64,000 nucleotides of DNA from contig OZ025670.1 of NCBI GenBank assembly GCA_964019335.1, positions 496,001-560,000 of the forward strand. The letters are read 5' to 3'. Both the position numbers and the translations under genes were made by a program. The notes under the pieces are model-generated. The model was not told the DNA's origin. It was given only the letters and a program-made list of their open reading frames with translations, and did not search any database. Numbering within the stretch: position 1 is the first letter of the stretch; each line of letters begins with the position of its first letter. Positions 1 to 11,382 of the stretch are shown here, in pieces. This stretch comes from Diplonema japonicum. Taxonomy: Eukaryota > Euglenozoa > Diplonemea > Diplonemida > Diplonemidae.

Positions 1-1622
1 GCACAGTGAGTAAAGCCCTAGCACAGCGTAACGTGCTGCAAAGAAGGCATCTCCCCCAGCACGTACACGAGCAGGGCAACGTGGAACGCTATTACATGGA
101 TCTCAACCATGCTCTGAACGAGCGAAAGGCTTTAGAGGAGGCGGTGGGTGAACTCAGGAGCAAGATGGCAGAAACAGAGGCGAAGCACACACGGCAACAG
201 AGACAGACGGAAGAACTTCTGCATGCATCAGCAGCTATTTCAGGTAATAAAAACAGCGACAGGCGAAAGCAGCTTTTGACGGAACAGCAAGCACTCCAAG
301 AGTTGAAAGAGGCTATGCGGGTTCTCGGGGAACAGATCGGCAGCAAGAAGACGGAGCTCAACAGAGTAAAGCAGGTGTCTAAGGCGACGCACGTCAAAGA
401 GCTTGAACGGCGTGTGAAGGTTTACTTCGTGGAAATGGAGCAACTGCAGAGGCAGATCGAAGAAGCGGACGCAGATCCATTACTTAACAAGTCGAGGGAA
501 GAGCTTCGCGAGTCGCAAAGCCTGCTGAAGTACAAGGAGGAGATGATGGAGAAGGCAGAAAACAAGCTCGGAATGTTGCGCAAACAGGAACTAGAACTGC
601 AGAGGGGCATGGAGACACTCAAGAATGAGCTTATTAAGGAACACCAGGACACAGGAGAACTGCACCTGAAGCTCGGCGAAGAACGGCAGAAGCTAAGCCA
701 TGACGTGAACAAGGTGCCGCTAGAACTGGAAAGAACACGTGCAGAAGTGCAAGCAGCAGAGGCACAGAAGATCATTACAGATGCCAACTTCGAGCGTGCA
801 AAGTACCAGTTTCAGTTGAGCATGACACAGCTTGAAGCATCCGAGGCGGATATGCAGGGCAAGGTGGAGCGCTATAAAGCGAAGAAAGAGGCCCAAGACA
901 CAAGGCTCAAGGAAGTCACAACGATACTACAAGACACCAGGGACGATCTGGCAAAAGCAGAGCAAGAGTTGGTGCGAAAGCACGACACCTTGCAGACCGA
1001 AGTTCAGAAACGATTGGCTGAAAGAGAGCAAGAAATAGTATGGAGCAATACCACAACACGATACCACCACAGGTCAGAGCACACGAAGAGAAGATGAAGC
1101 AGATTGCCGAGGAAAAAGAGAACTTAGAACACGAGATACGTGAAGAAGACGACAGAGCAGAGTTGCAGAGAAATCGGCAGGAGGCTGAGCTGGAGGACAT
1201 TACGTTGAGTTACGACGAGAGACAGAAGATGCTGCTTGAGAGGCTTCCTGTGAAGACGTACACGGCACCTAAGGCACAAGGCACAGTATGTGGTGTTGAC
1301 GTGATGGCAACACTTACAGAACGAGCAGAAGCGGATCCAGCAGCTAGAGGACGAGAAAGATATGTTAACGAAGGAGCTAGCTATTCTGAAACGAGCTGAG
1401 CGGACGGAGTACACAGTGAAAGTAGAGTGCTCGTCTCCTGTCTTCGAAGATGAAGACAGCAGCCAGCTTTCAGAAGACAGCCCGCGTGCGGAGACATCTT
1501 CAGAAGTCACCCGTGTCCAAGCCGACCAGCACGGCGATGACGAAGATGAAGGTGCAGAGTCCCTCTGCAGGGGCGCAGGCGGTACCTATCTTGGAAAAGG
1601 GTCTGACTCTGAGGACGAGTAG
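1..1622 (+). CDS. Coiled-coil protein, 5' partial
   Basis: The reading frame is open from the window edge, with no convincing initiator, so the 5' end lies upstream. Exons are about 7-1037, 1073-1285 and 1320-1622. The introns (35 and 34 nt) start GTATGG/GTATGT and end CACAG/TACAG, and joining the exons keeps phase 0 at both junctions. The roughly 500 visible residues are almost entirely charged heptad-like coiled coil rich in E, K, Q and R, followed by an acidic Ser/Glu/Asp tail ending SEDE. No catalytic motif is seen. Such proteins are common in flagellar axonemes and basal bodies, but that role is only a guess. The 3' end sits about 70 bases before the next start codon. Confidence 0.75.
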
Positions 1623-1686
1623 CAATACTTGACCATACCTGTAGCAATACTGTGTTTGCCTCGCTTACCCTTCACACCAACCTGCA

Positions 1687-1687
1687 G
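1687..1687 (+). promoter_or_regulatory. Putative trans-splice acceptor AG
   Basis: A pyrimidine-biased stretch (about 1660-1685) ends in GCAG three bases before the ATG at 1691. This is the only AG between the tract and the start, so it favours that ATG over the longer open frame upstream. Trans-splicing itself is inferred from the window-wide pattern. Confidence 0.45.
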
Positions 1688-1690
1688 ACC

Positions 1691-2632
1691 ATGAATGAAT
1701 ATGTATCCGAGATTACGAGTAAGCCCCGGTGTGTCTTTGGGTCCAATGAAGAGCTAAGCAGTGTCATCGAGAAGGTGAAGCAAGCAGGATTCCCCAGCTA
1801 CGCGTTCGTTGTGGACGGTGATCAGCTGCGTGGGTACATAAAAGTAGTGGAACTGTGGCGGGAAGAAAGCGGAGTTGTGGGCGATATCTTAAAGGAATAC
1901 GAACCTGAACATGTGAAGAGGGTATATACCGGGATGACGGTGAAAGAGTTTGTTTGGGGAATGGCCCCGTTCCCGCCGGCACCGTTGCCGGTTTTGGACG
2001 AAGCGGGGTGTTTTAGCGGGGCTGTTGGGGTGGAAAGAATAACCGGTCTAGCTTGTTCTGGTTGGGAAGAGGAGGTGAACGAAGCAGGCCAAAGCATGAC
2101 AGAAATCGCAAAGCAGCGCATATTGTGGTTGCTGATCACCTTTGTGTCTGCGTTCCTGTCTGTGATTGTGATCGATGAATTCGCAGACGCGACGTCGCAC
2201 ATTAAATGGGCACCTGCCTTGATGCCCGTGTGCGGTGCAATGGGTGGCAATGCAGGACTACAGGTGGGCACCGCTGTCATAGAAGCTATGTCAAAAAAAA
2301 AGCTCCGTCCTGGCTGTTCAAGAAACATGCCATATATCACTAAAGAGCTCATTATCTGCACCACATGTGGTTTCTTCTTCGCTGTGCTTTTTGGCTTCGT
2401 AGCCGGTTGGTTTGAAGAATCTATGGCGGGTCTTATGACAGGCCTATCGCTGTTTCTCATGTTCATCTGGGCTGCCCTCGGAGGTACTCTCATCCCCCTC
2501 CTCCTCTCTAGCATTGGAATCGATCCAGTCGTGTCTGTCGGTCCTGTGCTGACCACTCTCACTGACCTTGTGGGGTATGCAATTTTCCTGGGTCTCTGCA
2601 CACTCTTTGTGCCTATGGATTCCAGTAGTTAG
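1691..2632 (+). CDS. MgtE-type Mg2+ transporter (SLC41-like)
   Basis: Predicted divalent cation (Mg2+) channel/transporter of the MgtE/SLC41 family, 313 residues. The N-terminal ~140 residues are soluble and resemble a CBS-type regulatory region. From about residue 142 there are four or five membrane segments. Two conserved MgtE blocks are present: the GAMGGNAGLQ motif (about residues 183-192) and a second block near residue 277 (GIDPVVS...TTLTD), which carries the Asp-Pro and the Asp expected in the ion pathway. It has a single MgtE unit after a regulatory domain, which is the bacterial architecture; animal SLC41 proteins carry two MgtE units. No intron is seen. The start is chosen because the AG at 1687 would remove upstream in-frame codons from a trans-spliced mRNA. 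Confidence 0.85.
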   Translation: MNEYVSEITSKPRCVFGSNEELSSVIEKVKQAGFPSYAFVVDGDQLRGYIKVVELWREESGVVGDILKEYEPEHVKRVYTGMTVKEFVWGMAPFPPAPLPVLDEAGCFSGAVGVERITGLACSGWEEEVNEAGQSMTEIAKQRILWLLITFVSAFLSVIVIDEFADATSHIKWAPALMPVCGAMGGNAGLQVGTAVIEAMSKKKLRPGCSRNMPYITKELIICTTCGFFFAVLFGFVAGWFEESMAGLMTGLSLFLMFIWAALGGTLIPLLLSSIGIDPVVSVGPVLTTLTDLVGYAIFLGLCTLFVPMDSSS

Positions 2633-2749
2633 TACGTACGTGTTAATACTTTTGTTTGTTTCCTTGTTTTTTCGAACGTATGCGACTTATCCTTCAGGTT
2701 CCACAGAAAATGAAACAGTGAAGACCTAGTTGATACACATCATCGTACA

Positions 2750-5700
2750 ATGGTCGGAACCCCAAGCGGAAGAGATGTACGCACACCGGTGCGGGATGCA
2801 GCAGGAACACCTACCAGGAGAGGCAGTGTTACCCCTATTAGGAGTTTCACACCAAAAGTAAGCACACCGAAGAAGAAAACAGGATACCCGAGCACGTCAG
2901 TCAGATCGCTGACGACCGTCCCCATTGCGAGAGAGGAGCTGCCAGCACCAGTTCCGGCACCTATCCCCATGCCCTCTCCATCCGCTCAGTCCTTCCAGTC
3001 CATCCCTTCGCCGCAAGCTGTTTTACAAGAGGTCATTCCAGAACCTCCTGCCTTAGATACGCAGCAGCAGGTGTCACTCCTTGCACAGCTCCCCCTCCAG
3101 GACGCCATTCGATGTGTCACCACTGCTAAGGATGGCAAGAAGGTCTGGACGGGTGACCGCAGTGGTGCCATCAGAATACGCGAGACGTATACAGGGGAGG
3201 TCCTAACACCGTCTGTCGAGTCACAGAAAAACGGCCAGCAGTGTCCGTTAATCGAAAAGCCTGGTGTTCTCCCGAACGTGATGGCTTATACACCCAACAA
3301 CGGGGGCCAGGTGTGGGTCGGGTTCTCTGACGGCTTCGTGAGGGTCTTCTCGTACGAAACGGACATGCTGCTCTCTGAGATGATCCACCACAACGGCCCT
3401 GTGCTTGCTATTCTTGCAGACGGTGCAACCGTTTACAGTGCAGGCCACGACTGGAAGATCACACAATGGTCTTCCGACAGCCTGAAATGCGTGACTACAT
3501 ACACAGGACACAGGAGTGCAGTGAGGTGTCTTGCGATGTCACCCGAGTGCCTCATTTCAGGCAGCGACGACGGGACGGTGAGGACATGGAATGCATCGCG
3601 AAGAGGGCTTAAAGGCGGGCATCTGGGCTCTGTGCTTGCCGTGGCATCTGTGAAGAACATGCTGTGGAGCGCCGGTGATGACGGTGTCATCTGCGTTTGG
3701 GATCATGACGCAGGGACACTACTTCACAAGCTTGCAGGTCACAAGGCACCTGTCACGTCACTGCTGGTGATCGAAGGAGGCGACATCGTGTGGAGCACCG
3801 ACAAGCATGGTGTCGTCATCGTGTGGGACACGGCAGGCCCGGAAATGCTGCAGCGGATGTCTCCCGACTCCGCCGACTGGCAGCGCAATGGCATCACCGC
3901 TTCGTGCATTGTGCACCGCGCTGTCAACTGGCGGGTGTGGACTTGCAGCGGCGATGGCAGCGTAAGAATATGGAACACACCCTCTATGTCGGAGAGTGCT
4001 GAATGTTCTATTCTGAGGGGAGAACTTGGCAGACTGCAGCATTCGCGGGACTCGTCCGCCGTCCAGCTGGAGTCGCTTATGGCTGCCCAGGACACGGTAG
4101 CACTTAAGACGGAGACCGAAGCATTGCGAGCGGCGCTCGACGATCAGCAGCAGCTACTGATACAGAGCGATCATCGCATCGTCGAGATGGCTGCAGAAAC
4201 GGACAACTTGCGCTTCGAGATTGAGAAATACCGTGGCTTCGAAACAGACTTCCAGCAAGAGAGGCAGCGCAGGATCGACAGCGAAACACACGCGTCACGG
4301 ACTGAGGCGAAACTTGTGGTGTCCCAACAGGAAGTAGTTGCACGGACATCTGCGTTGACGATTGCTGAGGAGGAAAGGCAGAAACATCGCGCAGCGGTTG
4401 ACAGACTTATAGAGATAGAAAGAGAGCTCGAAGGCGAGAGGCAACGCAGACTACGTGTGGAGGAAACAATTGTATGCTTCGAGGCACAGAATGCTGAGCT
4501 GCGGAGCACACTGTCCGACACGAACAGCAAGCTGAAGGAAACATCGTCGACAGCGAAGCAACAGTCTTCCGTCTTAGCGTCGCAGCGTGACCATGCACTG
4601 CACGACGTTGAGCTCATGCTGCGAAAGGTTATGGACGTGGTGGTGCACGCAGAGATAGATAGCCGTGCCATCATCAGCGATCTGGAGTACTACGAGTCGG
4701 TCGCGCTAGAGATACACCTGCAGGACCTGAAGATGCGCATCGCAAACACAGCGTACGTGGAGGCCTCACCTGCCAGAGTGCCAGCGTCACCACTGCCCAT
4801 CCCACGTGTGTCCCGTGACAACGAAGAAGTGCTCACTCTGCGTATACAATCCCTGGAGACAGCACTCTCTGAGAGCCACAAAAGGTGCGTGTCACAGTCA
4901 TGTGATGAGCAGGTATGGTGCACATTCAAAGCAACACTCGCGCAGAATTCGATCGCACGCGCACAGCAGTTGGAGAGTTTGCTTCTTGCACACCAAGCGG
5001 AGCTTGCCGAGACGGTATGCAGCAGCCTCTAGCGCACTTCACATAGGCCTCTGAATTTGCGAAAGCAAGATGCGACCTTGACAGCAAAACAGTGGAGCTG
5101 CAGACCAAAGACACCGAGATAGTCAGGCTGCAGGAGAACGCTGCCATCAAAGAGAGCGAACTGGTTGATGCAACCACACAACTACAGAGATACAAGCAGC
5201 AGCTGGAGCAGAACATCATGTGCATTGGCAACATGGAGGAGAAGCTCAAATACAGTCAGGAGGAAGCCATGGTACTCAGCGAAGAGAAGGAGAGCTTGAA
5301 ACTGGTGGGCAGCGACTTAAGCTTCAAAATCAAGGAACTAGAAAGCGTGCTACACCAGAGAGAAGCGGCACTGAGGGAAATAGAGAATCATGAAACACAA
5401 CTGCGGAAAGAGAGCCAGGCAGTGAAGACAAGCCACGAGGTGCTAAGGTGCGACATGGACGAGTACAGGATACGCGTGGCGAAGCAGGAGGAGGTACTAC
5501 TGAAGAACGAGGAAGAAAAGTGTGAGCTAGTGTTGCAGTGCAACGAGACATCGACTATGCTGGACAGGATGCGGACAGAACTGAAGAAGAGCGAAGCGGA
5601 CAGGGAAGCCCATCGGAAGCAGGTGATGCAGGACCTGATTGCGAGCGATGCAGAGAAGGGACGGCTGCAGGCGTCTGTATTCGAGCTGACGGGTTTGGTC

Positions 5701-6389
5701 GCAGAGAAAGACGCGCAGCTGGAAGTGTTGCAGGTCCACCTCGACACAAAGACAGAACAGCTGTCAAAGCAGACAAACACACTAGGGGAAGTGATGGGCG
5801 AGGTCACAGAACGCAGGCGGGCCACGGTATGTAGATGAGAATACCGTAAACACACGACAGACGGAGCTAGAAGGGAGACTACATGACTTGGAACTGGCAT
5901 CAAAAATGGCAGACAACTCGGTAATGAAGCACAGGGAAGCCAGCATGCAGGCAGATGTGTTGCGGCAAAACGACGCAGCAAAGTGGCATGCTGAGAAGGC
6001 TTCCTTGGAAGGCACAGTTGCCGCCTTGGACGAAGAGCTGCGGCTGACGAAGAATCCCTTCGATGCTTTAAAGATGCAGTTGGATACCACGCTGCGCGAG
6101 CTTGCGCTGACTAGGGTATGCGTTGTAGGGGTGGGGGTTAGAAATAAATTACAGGAGGACTCACAGTGCGAGATCAAAATGCTGCAGAGACAGCTCGCAG
6201 CTAAAGGGGAAGAGCTGGCAAGGGCCAGGAATACGCACCTTTCTCCTCCAGGTTCCCCTGGAGCTTACGTTTTGCATACGGATGCTGATTTACGTATGTA
6301 TGTCAAGCCATAGCACACATCCCTTTTCTACAGCCCAGCACACACCCGCGTACCATACTGAGTCGTACCCCTCTCTCCATAGCAGGAGT
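2750..6389 (+). CDS. WD40-repeat/coiled-coil protein
   Basis: Exons 2750-4912, 4946-5014, 5047-5826, 5861-6115, 6155-6293 and probably 6334-6389. Introns are 33, 32, 34, 39 and perhaps 40 nt, mostly GTATG...CAG, all phase 0 except the last. Residues 1-80 are Pro/Ser/Thr-rich and basic. Residues ~115-430 contain six or seven WD40 repeats with GH and WD/W.N signatures, forming a predicted beta-propeller. The remainder, more than 600 residues, is coiled coil. The layout suggests a scaffold, for example at basal bodies or along microtubules, but no ortholog is recognised. The 3' end is uncertain: without the final 40-nt intron the frame stops at 6313. The 33- and 39-nt introns are in frame and could be retained. 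Confidence 0.75.
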
Positions 6390-6620
6390 TTGAGTCCTAG
6401 GGCTGGCATGTAAGTCTGCAATTTTTCGTGTTTCTTCTTTATGATAAAACGTCGATTTTCTTTTCTTGTCTTTTTTTCCCCGTCAAGTAGACAGTGCTTG
6501 TGCAGGGCGCCGCCAAAACAATGGCTCTTTTATTCTTTTTTTTCTTTTTCTAAATGATTTTATAACTTTGTGTGCCAATTTGTGCCGAGCAAGGGGAAAA
6601 GAAAATAGTTTGGAACCAAC

Positions 6621-6651
<31 letters not shown>

Positions 6652-6958
6652 CATAAGGCATACAAAGATATCCCCCACCACCTTTCCAACTAGAAACTAA
6701 CACTTTTTTTTTTCCCCCTTATTTCTTTTCTCCCTACACCATGTACTTCACTTCCCTGCTTCCTACTCTTTTTCTTTTTTTTTTTTTATATTGGCTTTTT
6801 CCTCTTTTTATTTTTCTAATTCTTTGTAAATGCTGTTGTTGTTCTTCTGCTGTACCTTTTTTTTTTTTTCTTTTTTTTTTCTTCTCCACCCCCCTTTTTT
6901 ATCAGCCAAAGAGTTTAAACGAACCATCAGGTGCACCGAGGGAGGGGAGAGGGGAACA
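6390..6958 (+). other. Intergenic spacer with homopolymers
   Basis: Low-complexity DNA: a run of about 30 A near 6620-6649 and several T runs. I see no gene. A pyrimidine tract ending CATCAG at 6930 is a candidate trans-splice acceptor for the kinase gene. Confidence 0.6.
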
Positions 6959-8192
6959 ATGTCAAAGCGACGGGCACCCAAGATGGAGCTGACGCAGCTG
7001 AACAACGTTGAGAGCTCGTACCCTAGTTACGATGTGTCTCAAAGCGGGAGTTTTTGCTTCAGAAGTTTTAAGTTGAATAAGAAAGGGTTGGTAAGCGGAG
7101 GCAAAGCCGGCGTCATGCCTCAAAAAATGGATCTCGGAAGCCTCGATCTGGAGGGCGCTGTAACCATGGGAAGCGGGAGCAGCGGCAGGGTCGTCGAATG
7201 CCTGCACAAACCAAGCGGCAAAATGGTCGCAGTGAAAAAGATCCCGATAAGCGAAAAGCGACAGCGGGATGAAATCGAAAAGGAGCTTGCGATGCTGAAC
7301 AGAGAAACAGACAGGAACACCTGCGAGAACATCATCACGGTGTTCGGTGCGTTCTTCGACCCTTCTGGCTACATCCTCATTCCAATGGAGAGGATGGACG
7401 GTTCGCTAGGCGATGCCGTTGTTCTCTCCCAACAGCTGACCCCATACCTCTCAGAAGCACGCTTGCGTGCTGTCACAAAACAGGTTGTCAAGGGCCTTCA
7501 ATATCTTCACGACGAACGCAAGATTATACACCGTGACGTGAAACCTGCTAACCTGCTCCTCAATCAACAAGGCTACGTCAAAATATCCGATTTCGGCATC
7601 TCACGAGACACCCATGATGCTACTAAAATATTCAGTTTCTGCGGAACACAATTTTATATGTATGTGTAAAGGGAAGTTTTATTTTTAAAACAGGTCGCCT
7701 GAACGTTTGCGGGGTCTTTCCTATTCGTTTCCAGCGGACATCTGGAGCCTTGGGATCTCACTTCTGTACTGTGCAGAGGGTGTGAACCCTTGGCTTGGTC
7801 TGGGCGTCAGCGACCAGAACACCTTCTTTGAACTTCTCTCCCTTTACGACGAAGGGAGGGTCCCAGAGGTTTCAAAAGAATACTCAGAAGAGGCACATAG
7901 CTTTGTGGAGTCCTGTCTGCAGTTGGAATCTGACGGACGATTAGACTGCTCAGAGCTTTCCTACCATACTTGGTTAGATGGTGTGACAGATGAATCTGCA
8001 ATTGAAACTGTCAAGGAATGGATCAGCGCTATAACCCAGAGCAACAATACTAGTCAGGTGCGGTGGATAATAATTAAAAATAATAATAATAATAAACAAC
8101 AGGAATCGTGTGGCTTTCGCTACCCCGTGAAACAGTCTCTTTTGGATGCGCTGGAGGAGCTTGATGATGTTATTGGTTATCGAGGAGAGTGA
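6959..8192 (+). CDS. Protein kinase, MAP2K (STE7)-like
   Basis: Ser/Thr or dual-specificity kinase of MAP kinase kinase type. Exons 6959-7659, 7694-8057 and 8103-8192. Intron 1 (34 nt, GTATGT...ACAG) splits the activation segment exactly inside FCGTQFYM/SPER; splicing restores the canonical GT.FYMSPER sequence. Intron 2 (45 nt, GTGCGG donor) is in frame and less certain. Visible motifs are a glycine loop (GSGSSGRV), VAVKK (ATP lysine), HRDVKPAN (catalytic loop), DFGIS and DIWSLG. The N-terminal ~60 residues are unrelated to the kinase fold and could dock substrates. The MAP2K assignment rests on the YMSPERLRG segment and the overall length; a closely related STE kinase is possible. It would phosphorylate a MAPK-like partner in the cytosol (family knowledge). 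Confidence 0.85.
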
Positions 8193-8407
8193 GGTGTGGA
8201 GTTAAGTATTGAAAAAGAAAGGTTTTCTTTTTTTTTTTGAGATGGATTGGGGGGAAGGACAAAAAAGGAAGAAAAGAAAAAAAAAGGAGGAAAAAAAAAA
8301 GAAGCAACCTACGTGACCCCCCCCCCCCCCCCCCCCCCAAGTCGCTTGCCGTGACTTGTGTTCCCTTTTATAATTCTGATTTTGTGTAGTTGTTCTTTTT
8401 TTTTTAT

Positions 8408-9987
8408 ATGGGTCGATTTCAAAAAACCCCCCCCAAAATGAGGCCAATTGACACTTTCGTTGCATCTTTGGGCATGCCGCCCCCTTTAAAAAAAATTCTC
8501 CATATTTCCCGGCCCATATTAGGAAAGAACCCGGGTCAGAAATCGCTCAAGGGTGCTATTTTGACCTATGAAAAATTCAGTCTTAGGGTCAAAATCGGGT
8601 TTTAGTGGTTTTGGTAAAGTCAGAGATTATGCTTTCAATAGCAAGAAATAGCGAAACTCACTGCTAGAAGGTGGCTGAAATGATGTTGGAAGTGGAAACC
8701 TTCATTTCCTAGTCTTCTGCGGCTGAGATGTGCTGCTGCTGAGTGGGCGACCTCGTTTCTTTTTCATACTATTAGGCCTTCTACCGCATTTTGGGGGTTT
8801 TAAGAGGCTCATTCATAGGTGTACTTGTGCTTTGGGCTTGTCATGGGGTGGCGAGTATTTTCGTAATTTGGTTACCATTCTTTCTCGTTTTTCAAGTCCG
8901 GGAAGGCTATCAGGAACGTCCTCATACTCATCACAAGATTCATAGACTGGGGGCCTTTTCTCTGCCCTGTCTGCATCGAGTTCTTTGATGATGTACTTTA
9001 GTTCCTTCTAGCTCGTGGACGCACACGTAGCAAAACACCCTCCGGTGTGCTCCTGAGCTCATATGCACCTGTAAAATCCGGAAACTCAAGAATTTTCTTT
9101 TTGTACGGGCCAAAGACATCAGTAACTACATGCACGGCACATTGTATCGTATTGGTGATGTTAGCTATTTGTTCCACAGTTTTAATTGTTGTGGAACGAG
9201 GCATCCAAAACCAAACACGAGAGAGCACACCAAAGTGGCTGTCCCTGTTGTTTTTGCCGTGTTTCTCCCCCAGAAACCACAGGGAAAACGTCCGATCGGG
9301 ATATACGTAACGAAGACCAAAAAGAACAAAGCAAAATTCCTTTGCACGAAAGTGACGCCCACCGTCAGTCCAGAGTATCCACTCCATTTTTTTCTTTATT
9401 TTTTCCTGTGCCCATGCTACTGTGGAACAAGACTTTTCCAACAGTAAGGCCAGCTGCCCTTATTTCATCATGTGTGATGTGGTCAAGCCTCATGCCTCTG
9501 ACCAATTGGCGCCGTGTGGTGTCTTGTTGGCTACTAAATCAACCAGAAAATGATAGCAGAAGTGCCGCTAGAAGTTCCCTTTTACACACCACTTCACAAA
9601 CTAGTGCAGCACAGTCGTTGCCACTGAGCTTCTCAAAAACCTCTGTGGCGAGTGTCCTGATCGCCGTGGTGTTCCCATTTACCCTTTCTCGGTCCGAATA
9701 CCATTTTTTTTTACCCCTAGCTTCTCAACAGCAAGTTTAAAAGCATCCATTTTTGTCACCCCCTCTTTTACTGAATTTGTGCAAAGTGAAAAAACCCATT
9801 TTTGTCCCTAGGACTGAATTTTCTGGGTACTAGTAACACTCACTTTCCCATTTTCTGGGGTGTTTTCTTTCCTAACCTGGGCCGGGAAAGTTGTAGAATT
9901 TTTTTTCTTTGGGAAAAAGTACTTAGAGAAATATTGAAAGTGTCAATTGGCCTCATTTTGGGGGGGGTTTTTTGAAACGATGCCATA
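8408..9987. mobile_element. Decayed DNA transposon with ~200-bp terminal inverted repeats
   Basis: About 200 bases at 8408-8609 are repeated in inverted orientation at about 9786-9987. The outermost ~45 bases are nearly identical, including an A run, a C run and AAAATGAGGCCAATTGACAC; the inner part is alignable but diverged. The inner pair of blocks contains TTCCCGGCCCA and AAATTCAGTC in both arms. Between the arms lies a minus-strand transposase relic. The element sits between the kinase and a ubiquitin-like gene. No clear target-site duplication could be seen because T/A runs flank both ends. Confidence 0.75.
8690..9750 (-). pseudogene. Transposase relic, DDE-like, inside the long-TIR element
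   Basis: Read on the minus strand, protein-like sequence starts at an ATG at 9750 (MDAFKLAVEKLG) and continues through at least two frame changes and a stop to about 8690. The best-preserved block (9441-8998) contains WTDGGRHFR, then about 25 residues later HGKNNRDSHFG, and later VVTDVFGPYKK. This resembles the DG..HF... / HGK..D spacing in several cut-and-paste transposases. A basic tail with KKKRGRP (AT-hook-like) follows near 8740. The exact superfamily is not assigned. It is almost certainly non-functional. Confidence 0.6.
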
Positions 9988-10386
9988 TTTTATTTTATTT
10001 TTTTATTCTCAGTTTTGTAACAAAGTAGCATACACTCCCCTTTACCCGTACCGCGCAAGCATGTGACACACATTTATTTGAGATTACCGGGAGGGTTTTG
10101 AAAAAAAGAAAAAAAGAAAAAGAAGTCCCTCCTCTTTTTTTCTTTCTTCTTTTTTTTTTTTCGCGCTCCTTTTTCTTAAAAAGAAAAAAAATAAAATATA
10201 AAATAAATTGGTATTCTCTTCTTTCTCTCCATCCTTTGTCAACGCACTCAACACACGCACATTTTTTTTTTCTTCCTTTCGGTTCAGTCTCAATTTCCTT
10301 TCTTCTACTTATACTTCTTCCTTTCCCGCACATTTTCTTGTCCCAACACACGAAGGTCTCCCCATCTTGCCCCATCTACCTCCAAG
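9988..10386 (+). other. Spacer upstream of the ubiquitin-like gene
   Basis: A/T homopolymers followed by a long pyrimidine-rich stretch (about 10210-10380). Nothing else is recognised; it probably holds the trans-splice signal for the gene starting at 10387. Confidence 0.5.
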
Positions 10387-11247
10387 ATGCGAGACCCCTC
10401 TAGGCAACCAACGACACAACGATCGGCAAAGCGTGAAAGGCATTTATTTGTTATATGTGAATGGGATGAGACCCAAAGGTACAGAGTAATCCTGAGGGGA
10501 TCGTTGCAAGGATTGGATGTCATGAAGTTGAAAGGGCACATTGAAAGAACAAGCGGGGTTCCTGCTGAAGACCAAACGCTGGTACTGAACAAAAGAATAC
10601 TTCAAGACCAAGAAATGGTGGTCAACGTCGGCCTCGAACACGGGGCAGTGATACACCTACGAGTTTCCAACATGCGTGGCCAACAAGAACAGCCACCTCC
10701 GCTGCCTTCCCCTGTACCATCGGCACAGAGTGAAGGGTATCAAGTTCGAAGACGGGAATATCATACACCTTCAGAAGGGTCAAGCTGTGGTTTCAAAGGA
10801 AGAGTAAGTTCGACAAATTCTTCAGGATGCAGCGCGTGCAAAAAACTTCGACCAGACCATCAAGGAAGAATGCGGCAAATGTCAGCGGAGATAGATAGGT
10901 ACCTCCCAAGGCCGAACCCTGCTGGTGTCGACGAAAACTTTGCTGGACGGAACGACCTCCCAGCCGTGGTGGAGCGGTACCACATCGAGACGTACAAACA
11001 CCTGCAAGACCAGCTGGACGATATCAAAAGTGCGCAGCACCTTCACCCGTCAACCTTCACATCCATCCATAACAGGATGACCTTCCCCAGGCCCCACCCT
11101 TCCGAAGCGCTCCGCCATGTTATGTACGAGCGCGACATGGCTGTGCATCAGCTTGCCACTGTCACCAACACGCTCAACCAACAGACCACATGTCTCGCTT
11201 CGCAAACCCGATCTATCTCCCCAACGAGAGCCCGCTGCCACTGTTGA
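10387..11247 (+). CDS. Ubiquitin-like domain protein
   Basis: A 286-residue single-exon frame. Residues ~18-93 fit a ubiquitin-like beta-grasp: an initial strand, a helix with LKGHIERTSGVPAEDQTLVLN, then the ILQDQEMVVNVGLEHGAVIHL segment, which matches the usual 'L.D..T....I..G..I.L' end of the fold. There is no C-terminal GG, so it is a built-in UBL domain rather than a conjugated modifier. The middle is Pro/Ser-rich with a CSAC pair, and the C-terminal half is helical with no recognised domain. UBL proteins often bind proteasome or p97-type partners; any specific role here is unknown. Confidence 0.7.
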   Translation: MRDPSRQPTTQRSAKRERHLFVICEWDETQRYRVILRGSLQGLDVMKLKGHIERTSGVPAEDQTLVLNKRILQDQEMVVNVGLEHGAVIHLRVSNMRGQQEQPPPLPSPVPSAQSEGYQVRRREYHTPSEGSSCGFKGRVSSTNSSGCSACKKLRPDHQGRMRQMSAEIDRYLPRPNPAGVDENFAGRNDLPAVVERYHIETYKHLQDQLDDIKSAQHLHPSTFTSIHNRMTFPRPHPSEALRHVMYERDMAVHQLATVTNTLNQQTTCLASQTRSISPTRARCHC

Positions 11248-11382
11248 TAAAAAGAACCATTTTTTTTTTTTTTTTTTTTTTTGGTCCCTTCGTACATTGT
11301 TTGTATTTTTTCTTTTATGTTGATCGTTTTTTATACTTTCTACCCCTTTCCTTCCACCACCCACTCGAAAAAGGAAGGGAGG

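Noticed and set aside
1822-2601. 259-codon minus-strand frame opposite the Mg2+ transporter
   Set aside because: Antisense shadow of a well-supported membrane-protein gene, with no domain of its own.
9186-9740. Plus-strand 184-codon open frame inside the long-TIR element
   Set aside because: The minus strand carries the transposase-like motifs; this frame is a shadow with no domain-like features.
10805-10826. GTAAGT...TTCAG in the ubiquitin-like gene as an intron
   Set aside because: Only 22 nt, well below the shortest intron elsewhere in the window, and the frame is fine without it.
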